A DNA stretch of 64,000 bases from Papaver somniferum. Taxonomy: Eukaryota; Streptophyta; Magnoliopsida; Ranunculales; Papaveraceae. Numbering within the stretch: position 1 is the first letter of the stretch; every line of letters starts with the position of its first letter. Position numbers and translations under genes: made by a program. Positions 33,131 through 46,235 of the stretch are shown one piece after another. The stretch lies in NCBI RefSeq assembly GCF_003573695.1, contig NW_020621603.1, positions 17,905,116 to 17,969,115 on the forward strand. The letters are read 5' to 3'. The notes below the pieces were generated by a model that saw nothing but the letters and a program-made list of their open reading frames with translations, was not told the DNA's origin and did not search any database.

Positions 33131-35799
33131 AGAGTCAATAACGAGATCTGCAAAAAATATTTAGAATCTCATTAGTATTTTTAAACCAACTAAGAGTTTT
33201 AAAAGTTCATATAAATATAAAGGATGAAATACATAGATTTCTTCTACAAGTAAATCTAAGAAAGTAAATGGATGTGACAAAGAAAATTCTAAGTTTTATA
33301 AAATATTTTGGACTAAAAATTATTTGTGCTTCAACTACAAGGACTAATTATAAATAAAGGTGGGTTAAGTAATAATTTTGAAAGAATTCCTTATAAATTT
33401 TTTTTATTCAGCTAGAATTAGGGATGGGCTATAACCCTTGTTAGCCCCTTGCTAGTCCCTGGTTTAATGAAGATACTCTCACACTTTTATTGTCAATCTA
33501 TCTCATAATTCAGAAGATATTTTTTAAACAAGACCTAAATAATAATGGAATTTAAATTAATATTTGGCGCATGCATTCTCCTTACAAAATTCTTTATATC
33601 TACAAAAAAAAAAAATGAGCGTATTCTGAGATGTATGAAGTACACGAAAACTCATTCGTGATTTGAGCAACTTTAACAACTTCTAGGCCCACAGAGTTGT
33701 GGACTAGGATTGACAAGTGCACAATAACATACTTTTCTCTCTAAACTTATAATTTTATCTCAGAACTGCAATGACCACTAATCATACATAGTATCTATAG
33801 CTCCCGAGCTTTTCTTGGAGGATATCCATGTCCAGGTTCACAGGAAGTCAAAAAATAAATAAAGGTGTTACAGTTTTAAGGTTTCTTTTACAGTTTGTTG
33901 GTGTTCCGTCACAACAATTGTGTTGTGTGAATTCGCATCTAGCACTAGCAGAGGCTACTTGGACAACGTAAAGACGGAAAATCTACGTAAAGTTATCACT
34001 ACATTAACATCTTTCTTAGGTATTCTAAGCTTCAGCTCCATAGGTATCACCGAGTTTTTGATTGTTGTAGATATATCTGATCTTGAAGTCCGAAATATCG
34101 TTGGTTTTCCAATAAATAATGGGGATATGATAGTTAATGTTGGAAAAATTGATGAATTATGCGTGCAAAACAATTAAAAAAAACAGATTAAATAATGTCA
34201 AGGTTGAGTTGCGGACTAGGTCACTCTCCAGGATAAAATAACCGAAATCAATTTCTTACACAGTCACTCTTGCACGGTGATAGGATGTGAAACTTCTACA
34301 CTTCATTCTTGCTCAGAAATTCTTCAGAAAAATCAAGGATGATCACACGCTTGTTTTTCTTTATCACGAAAAAAAATCATTTTTCTTTTAAAGCTCAAAA
34401 GACATAAAATAAAAGCTCACATACAAGAGAAAAGGTTTCAACCACTCTTCAAAATATTAAAATTCTGATTTTATTTTAATACTCAAGAATAAATATGGGA
34501 TTAAATGAAATACATTATTAAGATGTTAATGAGCATCATTAACCCATTCAACAAAAAACGGTTTTTTGCATTAACACAAATAAATTTATCATTTAAGAGA
34601 GAGAATAATTGTCACATTATAAATATTTAAATGTGACATTAGTTTTTGGAAATCAATAATATTTTTAAAATATATATTCCCAGACCGTTAATTTCAACTC
34701 ATGTTAAAGTTCAGAAAAGGTAGAGACTTCCAAATATGAATCCATCTTTTTGACAAATCACCAGTTTGTGCTGCATTAATATTATTTATGGTGCCGTTTG
34801 TCCTGGGATGATCTCTGTAGCATATAATTTAGTCAGCTTAATGTTAATTTGGAACTAGGAAGTCACGATTTAGTGGAAGGAAATAAGAAGAGAAATCTTG
34901 GTGCTTCTAATAGAAAAGATAATATAGGTTTGGATTGGGTTTGTTAGGAAGCTCCAGCAAAAGCTGGAACTACTATGGCCTATATGCTTAAATTTGTTGC
35001 ACAACTTTTCATACAGACAAAACACTGTGAGAGTTTATTCCTTCGCAAATGGATATAAAATTGAAGTATCAAATGTCTGGACAGTGATAAATTTTATGAA
35101 TATAGGCTTGTGCCAATTCAAATTTCCCTCAACTGTACAAGTCATACGCCAGGTGTGTGATGAATATATCCAATCAGGACATTGAATTCTTGGTTACATA
35201 TTCACTTGTACGATCTTGTTAAAATTTCGTTACAATCAGTTTTTCGAATTTGGTAACATTAAAAAGTTAACTCCGAACCCATATTTCACGAACACCAATC
35301 TCTCTTGATTTCTTGGACTCTTCTGTTTGTTGTCTTTTGATCAATTCTGCAGAATAAGCACCACATCAACTGAATCAGCTGTAATATTGTAGAGGCAACA
35401 CCACCGGCTACCAACAAGAGTCTCCTTTGTACCCAAATTTTCCACAAAAGAGGAATCTAAGGTACATTTTAAATTAATTAGTTGTGGTTTAGTTTGATGG
35501 ATTATGCTTAGCTTAAGTGTTTTGATAGTCCATGCTTACCATTTACAATTAATGTTTTATAAAATCTACTTTGGCTAGAGTCAATGAACTGTTATTATTT
35601 GAGCTATAATTGTCTAAGAATTGATATTCGAACCACATGAACATGAATTTTGGTGGAATCTCGATTCCCAGTATCTCTAAACTTTGTTATAATTTTTCTT
35701 TTATTTTCTAGTTAGTTTTGTAATCTAAGTCTAAAATTGAATCTTTATAATCTAAGAATCGAACATCTTATTTACCACTATCAAACCACATCATAACTC
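33131..35799. other. Unassigned AT-rich stretch
   Basis: I recognise no gene or element termini here. Two overlapping open frames at 33920-34177 (plus) and 33955-34173 (minus) have no recognisable motif and antisense overlap, so I treat them as chance. One near-perfect short palindrome lies at 34610-34638. Confidence 0.5.
34610..34638. repeat. 29-bp near-perfect palindrome
   Basis: The arms TGTCACATT and AATGTGACA enclose an AT-only centre that is itself nearly symmetric. It could form a hairpin or be a footprint of a small inverted-repeat transposon. Confidence 0.6.
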
Positions 35800-36195
35800 C
35801 ACACACCAAAGTTATATGAAAGAACTAATATATATTTCCTTGACATTTTGATCATAATGAAATTATCAAGTCAATGATACTAGAGACACATAAACAAACT
35901 CCGTATGTTATGTATTCAATATAAACGACATGAAAGAAATGTTGATGGAAATATAAGAAGTCAAGTTTGTGTTAATAACCTCAAACGGAAGGATGATGTG
36001 TTCGTTGATATCAATACGTTTTCAGATTTTTCAAAATAACACGAGCGAGTCTTAATATTTATATTATTCATATTTTACCCCTGAGAAGTTAACTATATTA
36101 ATTAAATCAAGAAACTTCGAGTTTTGGAACTAAAATATCATAACCAAACTTGACATACCAACTCCTCGTGGATTCAACCGAGCAATGCTCTTACA
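35800..36195 (-). repeat. Diverged outer end of a copia LTR
   Basis: Resembles 24330-24756: AACCTCAA(A/G)(C/T)GGAAGGATGAT near 35980, TTGACATACCAAC near 36151, and the terminus CAACCGAGCAATGCTCTTACA ending at 36195. The inner part of the LTR is not seen to the left. Confidence 0.6.
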
Positions 36196-36889
36196 TTATT
36201 ACCTACGAATAACTCGTATCACAGATATTAATGCTTTCCTCAAATTGAATCTCTTAGCGATAAACACTAGGTTATTTTGTGGGAAAAAAAATCATATATT
36301 AGCGATTGCAGTATATATTGACATATGAGGGCGTACCGAAGTATTACGCCGATTAGATATACTTTAGGGTTATTGGTATAAAGAGATAATGAATGATGAT
36401 TTAAATCAATTGAGGAGCATGATTGGTGATGGAGGATGAAATCCATGATTAATACTTTCTCATCTTGATCTCAATCTTTATTTATTCGTTTTTACTTTGT
36501 AATTAGTTTAATTTAGTTTAAATACTCAACAATATCACCCTTTGGAATAACAATTACACAGCTCATCGTGGGAACAATCCTTACTACCATACCACCACAT
36601 TACTTGTTAGTATTAGTGGAAAATATCCAAAGTAATTTTTGTGGAAAAAAACACGCATCAACTACCCTATTACTCATTATATCTACCATTATATTTGCTG
36701 AGATAATGTCGCTTGACTTTAGTATAATTGATGAATTTTTAAGAAAAAGTTTCGAGTTCAATCTTGAACTTGAAAATTTTCAAGACATGGACTTATTGCT
36801 GTTGAGGTTGAGGATAATTTATTGTTCAAAAAATTATGACTACGAAAGGAGATCCCAAAAATATTTGGCAGTACTAATATTCGCAAACT
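36196..36889. other. Unassigned stretch
   Basis: AT-rich. The open frame at 36568-36891 has no recognisable motif and low-complexity composition. I see no supported feature. Confidence 0.45.
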
Positions 36890-38160
36890 AATTACTCAGT
36901 TCGAGAACTGTACATAAAATTGATGTTCATAAACTTTATTTTTCAATTTGTTCATAAACTAATTTTTCAGTTCATGAACAATGCTCTTTTGGGCATCATC
37001 CTTAACACGTCGGATTTTTTTTTCTTGTTCACAAACTGATTTACAGTTTGCGAAAGGTACACTTTTGGAAAAGTTCCTCATGTAAACAAACTAATTTTAT
37101 CACTTTGCGAAATCGACATTTATATGGTGATTCTTGTACACTTCAAACATCTCATATATGCAGATTGATTTTTCAGTTCGTGAACTGACATGTTTTCGAG
37201 TGTCACTAAACTCCAAAATTTCTTGATTTTTCACGAGCTTTATGGGCTATTTTCGTATGAAAACTTAGTGTATTGTTCTTAAACGAAAAAAACGTTTGTG
37301 CATGTTCTTCTTTTCAAACCTGTGAAAAGTTTTTCACATGATTACATGGTCTCCATTCTTTGGAATAAATCTATATTGAGAAGTTAAGTTTGCTTGGTAT
37401 CAAAGTAAAACATGGAAACTAGTTCACGAACTTGATTTGTCCTAGACAAACAATTACTTGAATTTTAAGCAATCTAGTCGAATTCATCATTATAAATAAA
37501 GAACTCTCTGCAAACATAGAATCCTGACACGTTATGTCAAAGTGCGGCTAGAATCATCCTTTAAAAACTTGGGTTCCTTCGTGAAACATAATTATTTTAC
37601 GAATTTTAAAGTCTTCACTAAGGGATTCGTGAATCCCGGTTAGACTATCTTTTGCTATATAGTTCTTGATATCTGGAATCTTATCTTGATATTATAGCTC
37701 TAATCTATTTTAAGGTTCGTCTCTTCTGTTATATGATCATTCAGTAACTATTGATTAGGGAATAAGATTAGTAGAAATCGCAAAGTGTTCTTCGTCGGTA
37801 TCTTGTGTTATCTTTTTCCACATTATATTATTTATATGTATAATTTAATTGTCACAAGTAGTACGTTAATCAACCTAGACAGTTTTTATCTAGATTGTAA
37901 AGATCCTACAATACTAGTTCTTGTTGACTTCATATCTTGAAATATAGATTACAAGACTTGTTCTTGGATTCAGATCTTTAATAATTCAGGTGATACTAGG
38001 TTGACCTTGATATACAATCACGAACAATGATCTTATTATTAGAGATCTATACTATTGAGTGTACAAGGATTTCTCCATACAGGTTCACGAAAGAAAAAGT
38101 TGATAGTGTACTAACTACCCGCTAATTCTCAATATCGATGTTTTATTCAATTTTAAGTCA
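36890..38160 (+). repeat. Diverged copia-type LTR, plus orientation
   Basis: Left part (36890-37250) has at least five GTTCATGAAC/GTTCGTGAAC words, a U3 layout like the other LTRs. A TATA box (TATAAATA) lies at 37491-37498. After it comes the order seen in 27400-28400: TTTTTCCACATTATAT (about 37813) and TAATTTAATTGTCACAAG before a TCAACCTAGA stretch. Both ends are uncertain and no primer site follows. Confidence 0.45.
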
Positions 38161-38164
38161 GTAT

Positions 38165-38520
38165 AATCAACGTGAATCCAATCTCAACAAAGCCCTAATA
38201 TGCTTCAATATATAACAATATATCAAGCAATCATATAGAAAATAAAAATAAATAACCCAAGGGATTTGTATAATGAGGAAAACACTAAAATGGTGAAAAC
38301 TATAGTGACTTGGTCCACCTGTAAATCCACGACGGTGAAATATGCACCGCACATACAGTTTTCTTGAAAAATACAAATCAATCAACCAAACTTCTAAAAA
38401 TATACCCGCGTATCGTGTATTTGTATGAAGGCAATTGATTGTTTTGGTAGTATCGCCTCCAATGATCACATTCTCATCTTCCTTATTCGTTGGGAAGATT
38501 TGAATAATCAACCTTACTTA
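38165..38520 (-). repeat. Diverged copia LTR R-U5 fragment, minus orientation
   Basis: AATGAGGAAAACACTAAAAT near 38272 followed by GACTTGGTCCACC matches the order AACGAGGAAACC...GGGACCTAGTCCAG of the minus-strand LTRs (10503-10550). It faces the plus-strand LTR at 36890-38160. Confidence 0.45.
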
Positions 38521-40411
38521 CCAGTCTTTTCAACGCCTTCGACTTTTCTTTTCTTTAACTTCTTTGGTTGATCTTTTAAGAAAACGCCAGTGAGTCACCA
38601 AGCTTATTCTCCACCATCACCAATAATCAAGATAATGTTTGATTAATTTATTACATGAAGGTTTTTATTTGTTATGTGAGTTCTTCTTTATTCATAGCAT
38701 TAAAAAACTAATGTTTGAGTTATTCTTGGCTTACTTTCTTTGGATATGAAAAATTCTTGTAAACAAATTTTAATTTGGTTCCTATAGTTCTCCAAAGTTT
38801 CCGTAACTTAAACCTTTAGTAAAGTTCCAAAAAAAAATCACTCTTACTCAAATTTCTAAAAATAACGTTTATGATCAATGTTGACCCTTCTAGCATCTTT
38901 GCAACTCGGACCAGATTAGTATCGAAACCATTTCCGGAAAAAAAAACTTTTTTTGTTGTTTTTTGTATCAATCTTTTTGGCGTCGTCACAACACCAATTT
39001 ATCACTTATGCTAGAATGCTGAACTCCATATATCATGTATAATCAAAACATGTCCGCAACTTTCAAAATAACAAATAAGCCTTTACACGTTGTAGCCTCA
39101 TTCCTTCTATTGTTAAGTTTTAGCAAGGTAAAATCCTAAATTACCAAAAAAAAGGGGGAAAAAAGTACTATATAATCGTGAATGTCAGAAAACAATTTTG
39201 AGAGAAATTATTTAGTATTTATTAATTAACATCAAGTATAACATAAAATCCAAAAATCAACTTATTGTACACAAATACTAATGGATCTTCCAATTCCTCG
39301 TAGTCCATGACCCTGAAAGTTTGTAAACCTTACATAAATAAAGACATATTGTAATATATCTTCAATTTCCAAACTGATAAGTGAAATCAATCAGTTAACA
39401 ACTATAAAATTGCTACGAAAGATCACATCTTTCTTTTTACCAGCATAAGAGAACACCACTATATTTAGGCGTTATACCTTAGAATATCATCTTAGGATTC
39501 CAAATGACACACACACGTGTATATATATATATATGTAGTTGAAACTGCCTATTATAAGCGAACATCTAAATCTTGTGTAACCTCTTTACCAAAAAAACGT
39601 CCAGCCTCGAAACACAATTTGTCTATAACATATTATCCACCTCCAGTTGTGACTTTTTCCTCGTACATTTTCTAGACACCATACTGAGGAAGAAGAAAAA
39701 CTAATATAAAAAAGACAAAAAAATATATTATATTTGATCATCTAAAGAACCATAAAGTAAACATACCTCTTATTAATCATCCATCGTGTAGATCTCTCGC
39801 ACAAGCTCGAAGGATAACTTTTATAAATATTATATTACATTATGCCTTTCTTCATCTATTCCAGTATTGTTAATAATATTTAATCTCTTATTTAGCATGC
39901 TTCCAAATCCACAACAATGAAAAGTTATTTCGTACTACTTATTCCAAGCATAATTGTGAGTGGATCAATAATTCTTATAAAGTTAATTTGGTTATTTTAA
40001 TGCCACCTTAAATAACAACCGTTGGATTATCCACAAATAGATTGAGGAAAAAGTGAGATCGCATCTTCGTATACGAGTTAAACTATGAGTTTTGAGGCAA
40101 AGTAAGTTAATTTGGTTGTTATACAACTTTTATTTGTTTTTTTGTTTTTTGTTTTTTTTGATTTTTTTTTTTTGTATTTTGATTTGTTTTATCATAATTG
40201 CATATTTATTTTTTGGGGATTTTATTGTTAATTGAATATAGAATTAGTCACAACTGATTGAGGTATAATTCGATATTGCGCCAGTTGTAACTTAGTATAT
40301 GATAAATTGTATTATATATAGTTGTGCAACAATGTACAAATAGGGAAGATGTTAGCGTGCATTTACCAACAACAGTTATGCAATAACTTGGTTGTTAGTA
40401 TGATGTGGTAG
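38521..40411. other. Unassigned AT-rich stretch
   Basis: It contains poly-T and TA runs (39518-39532, 40136-40175) and no convincing frame, terminal repeat or RNA gene. Confidence 0.5.
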
Positions 40412-40621
40412 TGTTGATGGTGGTTTTTAGCTTAGGGTTAAAATCGTAAAATCTTAGTCAAACATTGACGTCACTCTGAAAAGAAACAGAACTTGAGTAA
40501 TAATGTCTCCACTAAGCGCATTTATTGAGGTCTTAAATATGCCTGTGAGAAATTTACCAGGGTATCTTTCTTTCTTTTTTTAATGCTAATTAGGGTCTCG
40601 ACATGCCAAACCCTAATTCCC

Positions 40622-41150
40622 ACGTCACTGTGCCAAAGGCATGCCATCTCCTCGCCAAGGCATGCCAACCATGCCAGCCACACCACTGTGCCAAAGGCAT
40701 GCCATGCCAGCCACATCTCCGCGCTAAGGCATGCCAACCATGCCAGCCGCACCACTGTGCCAAAGGCATGCCATGCCAGCCACATCTCCGCGCCAATGTA
40801 TGCCAACCATTCCAGCCGCACCACTATGCCAAAGGCATGCCATGCCAGCCACATCTCCGCGCCAAGGCATGCCAACCATGCCAGCCGCACCACTGTGTCA
40901 AATGCATGCCATGCCAGCCACATCTCCGCGCCAAGGCATGCCAACCATGCCAGCCGCACCACTGTGCCAAAGGCATGCCATGCCAGCCACATCTCCGTGC
41001 CACGGCATGCCAGCCACATCTCCGTGCCAAGGCATGCCAGCTATACCACTGTGCCAAAGGCGTGCCATGCCAGCCACATCTCCGCGCCAAGGCATGCCAA
41101 CCATGCCAGCCGCACCATTATGCCAAAGCCATGCCGGCCCTACCACCATG
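40622..41150. repeat. 69-bp minisatellite (CCAAAGGCATGCC unit)
   Basis: The word CCAAAGGCATGCC or a one-base variant recurs at 40691, 40760, 40829, 40898 and 40967, exactly 69 bp apart, and then 87 bp later at 41054. As both spacings are multiples of three and the unit lacks stops in most frames, long open frames appear on both strands. These are artefacts of the repeat and not genes. The unit is built of the 8-mer GGCATGCC-like word, itself palindromic. Confidence 0.9.
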
Positions 41151-42260
41151 CCGCTGGATGCCAAACGGAGGATTGCAACAATCAACGGCTACCCTGCCTT
41201 CTGAGATGCAAATCTCAGCCGTACAAGTTCGCCACCTAACGCATGGCAACTTTCGGCCCAAGGCCAAACATCACGGTTTATGCCAAATCCATAATTCTGG
41301 CCGCGCCTAAAACATGCCAAAGCCATGCCGACCCTACCACCATGTCGATGGCTGCCAAACGGAGGGTTGCAACAATCATTTCTGAGATGCAAATCTCAGC
41401 CGTACAAGTTCGCCACCTAACGCATGGAAACTTCCGTCCCAAGGCCAAACATCACGATTTATGCCAGAACCCTAATTTTGGCCGCGCCTAAAACATGCCA
41501 AAGCCATGTCGGCCATGCCACCATGCCGCTGGATGACAAAACGGAGGGTTGAAACAATCAATGACTACCCTTCCTTCTGAGATGCAAATCTCAGCCTTCC
41601 AAGTCCGCCACCAAACTAAAAGACTTGTGGCGACTTTTTTGGCTGCCAAATTCTTTGGCTTGTGCCACCAAAACCTAACTTTGTCCATGCTGCCATCCCT
41701 CCTGAATTCTTCCTGAGTTTTATTGTCGGGCTGTTTTCACCCCCTAAACGAGCTCAAAACCTAACTATTCCCGCGTAAGGAGATATATAATTCTTTTCTG
41801 ATCGAAATGGAGCGGCAGACCGTCAAAATACGAGTGCGTACGCGAATGCTACGACGATTCTAGTAAAGGGCGCTAATTAGGGTTTCAGCATGTCAAACCC
41901 TAATTTAGACAAAGCTGCACACTTCCAGCGGCTCCCTTGAAAGCTGCACACTGCCAGCGGCTCCACTTCACGCCAAAGCCATGTCGGCCATGCAACCATA
42001 CCGCTGGCTGCCAAACGGAAGGTTGCAACAATCAACGACTATACTTCCTCCTGAGATGCAGATCTCAGCCGTACAAACTTGCCACCAAACGACTTGTGGC
42101 AATCTCTTGGATACGATGCCAACTCTTGGCCACGGTGCCAAAGCCCTAATTTGGCCACGCCAAAGCCATGCCGGCCATGCCTCCATGCCGCTGGCTGCCA
42201 AATGGAAGGTTGCAACAATCAACGGCTAACCTTCCTCTCAAGATGCAAAATCTCGGCCAT
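41110..42260. repeat. Repeat of about 190 bp, five units
   Basis: The words CCAAAGCCATG and GAGATGCA(A/G)ATCTC recur. CCAAAGCCATG occurs at about 41122, 41317, 41498, 41972 and 42160. Units carry GGTTGCAACAATCAACG and GAGATGCAAATCTC, the latter a small hairpin. The unit length matches that of the non-homologous array at 57370-58560 in the sister LTR. Confidence 0.75.
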
Positions 42261-42603
42261 CGAAGGTCACCACCGAACTGTCAAGCCTCTCAATCTTAAC
42301 TTTCCAAACAATAGCAACATGGTACACGTTTTCTGCGAAAGCACTCGAGCCATCAAAACATGTCACAAACTGGGGGATGCTCATCAGGGTATTGGTCTGA
42401 CGGTTTACAGTGTGCGGCGTACACTACGCCCGTTACAAGAAAGTGTCTTAAGAGTGAGGCGGTTAGTAAATACAAGGAGTAATGGTGAAACGTTTCCTCC
42501 ATTATGGAAACATCAATTCCAGGCGTTACCCGTTACCGCTTCCTTCCATTTACTCAACCGTTTCCACTTCTTACGAGAACAGGGTACGTTTCATTGCGAC
42601 TTG

Positions 42604-42611
42604 TATAAATA
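42604..42611 (+). promoter_or_regulatory. LTR TATA box
   Basis: TATAAATA followed by GGTCTC, 370 bp before the LTR end. The sister LTR has TATAAATA then AGTCTC at 59489. Confidence 0.6.
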
Positions 42612-42981
42612 GGTCTCACCTATTTCCACCAAAGAACAAGTTTTGGTCAGGAGAATACAACACTCAGAAATCACTTGTTAGCTTTCCCATATGTTAGCTT
42701 TCCACTTTCTGATACAAGTCGTCAAAGAACTACTCTTCCAGAATCAACTATTCTGGTCTCAACAATCTCTTCGCTTCCCTCCCTAAGACCAACCCTTCTC
42801 CTTCACTTTGTTACTGAAGCAAGTCTGGAACGACCATTTCTTGGTTTAGGCCGGATTTGTACAGATTAATCTCTCGAATCAAAGTACTCCCGTGCAGTAC
42901 ATTGTTTAGAGTTTAGACTCGTTTCTCACCCACACACACGAAATTACCAACATCAGCAGAAACTATTTTCACCCTCAAACA

Positions 42982-45900
42982 AGTAGCATTGCATTGGGTA
43001 CAATAATATGGTTATAGTATTAGTTTGGGTTTAATAAAATTTTCACCTTGAGTGTTGATTGCAATTGTCTGTTTTTTTTTCTTCATCTTTTAGATATTTG
43101 TTTTTCATGTCGGCAGTTATAGAAACGATTTACCTAATAACTGTTTTGATAATTGAAGAGATTCCTTTCTTATTAAGAAAAATGATAGTTGAAGAGAAAC
43201 AACTGCATTATGTTATGTTATAAGTTGAAAAGAGATTGATGAATAATAGGGTTGTTATCAGTAATTTAGCGTGAAATTTCTGCAACAACGTCCCGTTATC
43301 GATTATTACATATTAAAGTAACGTATTAATGAATGAAAAATCATATATAGCTCATCCAGAATTCATTCTACCACATTCATCTATCTCATGGTGAATTATC
43401 TTTCCTGAAACACTTCCAGATCATTTTCTTTTTAAAATGATAAAATTATACATCCTTAATTAAAACCAACAATGATAGCTTGCCTTTACAGAGTATACAA
43501 ATAACACAAGAATCAAAATTATAATAAGATCCCTCAATGACCGATCCTAAAAACTTAGTTATACTAAGATATGCGAGTCATGAGTTAACACCAAAAACAA
43601 TGGGCCAATGCCTTTGTTATGTTAAGCTAGCATGTTCATTATTTTGTATATTTTTTAAAATGAATTTTGATTACACCTGGAATATTTACACACTTCCATG
43701 ATCACCGTCAAACAAATTTAGTTCTTCTACTGAATGTCTTGTCTCGATCAAATTGTCTTTATTGAGAGACGACTCAGTTGGCCCTGCGTTCAGCTTTGGT
43801 GCAATCAAAGCTTGTTCGTTTACTGCATATTTTTGCCACACCATAATACATTTAGGGCACAACGAAAAGGTTTCCTTTTACATACTTCAATCTACATAGA
43901 TTAAGAAAGAACTTTAACTTAAACGATTGCAATCTTTATAATTTAAAATTGTTTAAAAGAGAAACTACATCATTGCAAAGTCACTGTAAGAAAATCAGAA
44001 GTAGTCACTCAGTTATGTTAGTGTGTGTTGCAACTGGGCAATCTTTGTTCTGGTGTTTGTTGAAATGTGTCAACTGTTGATTACTAAAAAAAATAAAAAA
44101 TTGAAGGAACTGAAGATACAAGAGCGTCACACCTACATAAAAACACCAGCGATCTGGTGCAATGTACAATAGCACACGAGTATAAGTAACACAAACATAG
44201 AAACTTTCCTCTTGAACCTGCATATAGAGTTGCAAACAAATAACTCCGGCAGTGAAGTATATAGAATTAGAACTGATGATACACGTCAAAGCAACTAATT
44301 CTTCATGCTATTAAAGCAACTAATTTTCCGTGCTATTTAACTTGTGATGTAGAGCGTTATAATGTGAGTTGATGGATACTCAAAAACCATCATTGAGCTT
44401 ACTTAGAAGGCTATTATCAGTACCAAGCAAATGCAACTAATCTTATCACGAAAATTCAAGATAAAAGATTTTTAAAGAGAAGAAATTAACAAATATTGAA
44501 CTCCGGAATTTCTTGAACAATTAAATGTTACTTCACAATAATGAAGCGAGCTTGCTAATTTGCAACCTAGCACTTGCCTTATGCATGTGATTAGTGAGTT
44601 CAAAATTTCCAGGACAATTAAACGACATTTAACATCAGTATCCTTGAAAAATGTCAAACAAAATAAATTTCTAAACAGTGACCATCTCATGTAACTTATC
44701 ATTGGTTACGCTCTAAAAATTTCTCTAAATCTTAAAAATACCAAATCTGATGATACTTTTAAAAGTATAAACTACCATATAGCATGAATGAGTGAGTTTG
44801 GTCATGTTGACCTGGTCAACTCTCTGTTTGGCCCCTTTTCACCGTTTTTATCAATGGTTGGTCAAAATATTATTGTGCATGTATATATATATATGATTTA
44901 TTAGACAGAATAATCATTTTGAAATCTACTTTCTTTTTCTCTTTTTTTATCTTTTCTTCTGTTGCTGTTTTTTATAGATGATGAAGACGACGAAGATCTC
45001 TTTTTTTCTAGGGTTTACAAACATGATGAAGATTGATTTACAGATTTTGAAGATTGATTTGAAGATAACGATATTTGAAGATTGATTTTAATTTTTTCTT
45101 CCGCTGTCAAAGAAGATGAAGATTGATTTACAGAGAAGAAGATTCGAAGATTCGATTTACAGAGTTTTTGATTTAATTTTCTGGTGAGTTTCATTAATCT
45201 CTAGAAACCATGTTTTTGTTTCTTCAATTTTTCCGTAGATTTTGTGTTTCTTCAGATTTGATTTTAATTTTTGGTTTGATTAGGTGTTCATTCGAAAGAA
45301 TGAACTCTGTTTTTTGTTATCTATTTTTAAGAATCAACTCTGTTGTAGTTTGATTTGGTTTGTTTTTGATTAGGTGTTCATTTGAAAGAATGAACTCTTT
45401 CTAATAATGAAATTTTATTGTGTATTCATTTGAAAGAATGAACTTTGTTTTTTATTCATAATAATGAAGTTGTGTTGTATGTTCATTTTAAAGAATGAAA
45501 TCTGTTTAATTTTGGTTTGATTAGGCGTTCATTTGAAAAAATGAACTTTTTTTTGTTACCAACACCTGATAGTTCATCAAACAGAATGCACTCCCACAAA
45601 AATCTCAGAGTTCATCAAAGAGCATGAACTCAAACCCACATAATCATGACCAACACCTGATAGTTCGTCAAATAGAATGAACTCTTGTACGAATATAAGT
45701 AGGAAGTTCAGAATTCATCGGAGAGCATGAACGCAAATAATTATGGGAATAGAAGAGCTACGGAAATTAACTCTAAAACACTACGAAAAGGTATTTTTGG
45801 TCCATTTAATATTTACAAATAATTATAGACCAAATAGAAGACACTTTTTGCCGCTGGACCAAACTGTTGTGATCCCGGATATAAATGGACCAAACAATAA

Positions 45901-46235
45901 TCGGCTTTGCTAGACACACCGTGAATTTATCACCGAGAAACACACCGAGTGAGAGAAACCTCTAGGACCCACCAGGAGAAAAATAGGGAGTGCGGTTTTT
46001 ATTTACTGTGGGCCCCACAATTTTTGTGTCACACGGTGGATGCCACGAGATTCATCCCTGGTGGATCTAGACTTATTGAACAATAATTTCTTCCTTTTAA
46101 AACTATCAAATCCTTTAAACTCCTAAGCCATGCGAGGCCATGCGTCTCGCGGTGAGAATACCCATCCTTGGATGAGAATCACTACCCTTTAAAAATTCTC
46201 CATTCCACTTTTCCTCAAATTATATCAATGTAATA
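42982..46235. other. Unassigned AT-rich stretch with short-palindrome cluster
   Basis: No supported gene. The open frames at 44005-44289 and 44472-44702 lack motifs. 44980-45170 has repeated GAAGATTGATTT words, and 45288-45735 has the palindrome cluster listed separately. Confidence 0.5.
45288..45735. repeat. Cluster of GTTCATTTGAAAGAATGAAC palindromes
   Basis: About nine copies of a 20-bp imperfect palindrome (arms GTTCATT and AATGAAC, centre TGAAAG or a variant) occur at spacings of about 40-80 bp. The right-hand copies read GTTCATCAAAGAGCATGAAC. Each copy could form a small hairpin. The linker often contains GATTAGG or TTTGTTT. Confidence 0.7.

Larger units (their letters stand above)
40412..42981 (+). 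mobile_element. Solo LTR 1 of a repeat-rich (probably gypsy-type) family, 2570 bp
   Basis: The start TGTTGATGGTGG followed by AAAATCGTAAAATC matches the start of the LTR at 56431 (TGTAGATGGTGG, AAAATCGTAAACTC). The end TTTTCACCCTCAAACA matches TTTTTCCCCATCTACA at 59921. The flanks GGTAG (40407-40411) and AGTAG (42982-42986) are a 5-bp duplication with one change. Inside are a 69-bp minisatellite, a repeat of about 190 bp, a TATA box at 42604-42611 and a conserved U5 stretch (GGTTTAGGCCGGA, about 42843). No coding region is present. Assigning it to gypsy rather than copia is inference from length and layout. Confidence 0.65.

Noticed and set aside
33920..34177. 85-codon plus-strand frame with an antisense partner frame
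   Set aside because: No recognisable motif, and the antisense frame covers the same bases. Length is within chance for AT-rich DNA.
30001..36195. A single 6.2 kb LTR with the LINE nested inside
   Set aside because: Both flanking LTR pieces belong to related types, but the target duplications do not match and the middle of the LTR is missing, so this stays a possibility only.
36568..36891. 107-codon plus-strand frame
   Set aside because: No domain, no neighbouring element structure and AT-driven composition. Treated as chance.
40522..41310. Long overlapping open frames on both strands encoding Cys/His/Trp-rich repeats
   Set aside because: They follow from a 69-bp stop-poor tandem repeat inside an LTR. 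No start context, domain or frame preference distinguishes one frame from the others.
45288..45735. CRISPR-like array of palindromic repeats
   Set aside because: The context is a plant nuclear genome, spacers are partly repeated and irregular, and there are no cas genes.
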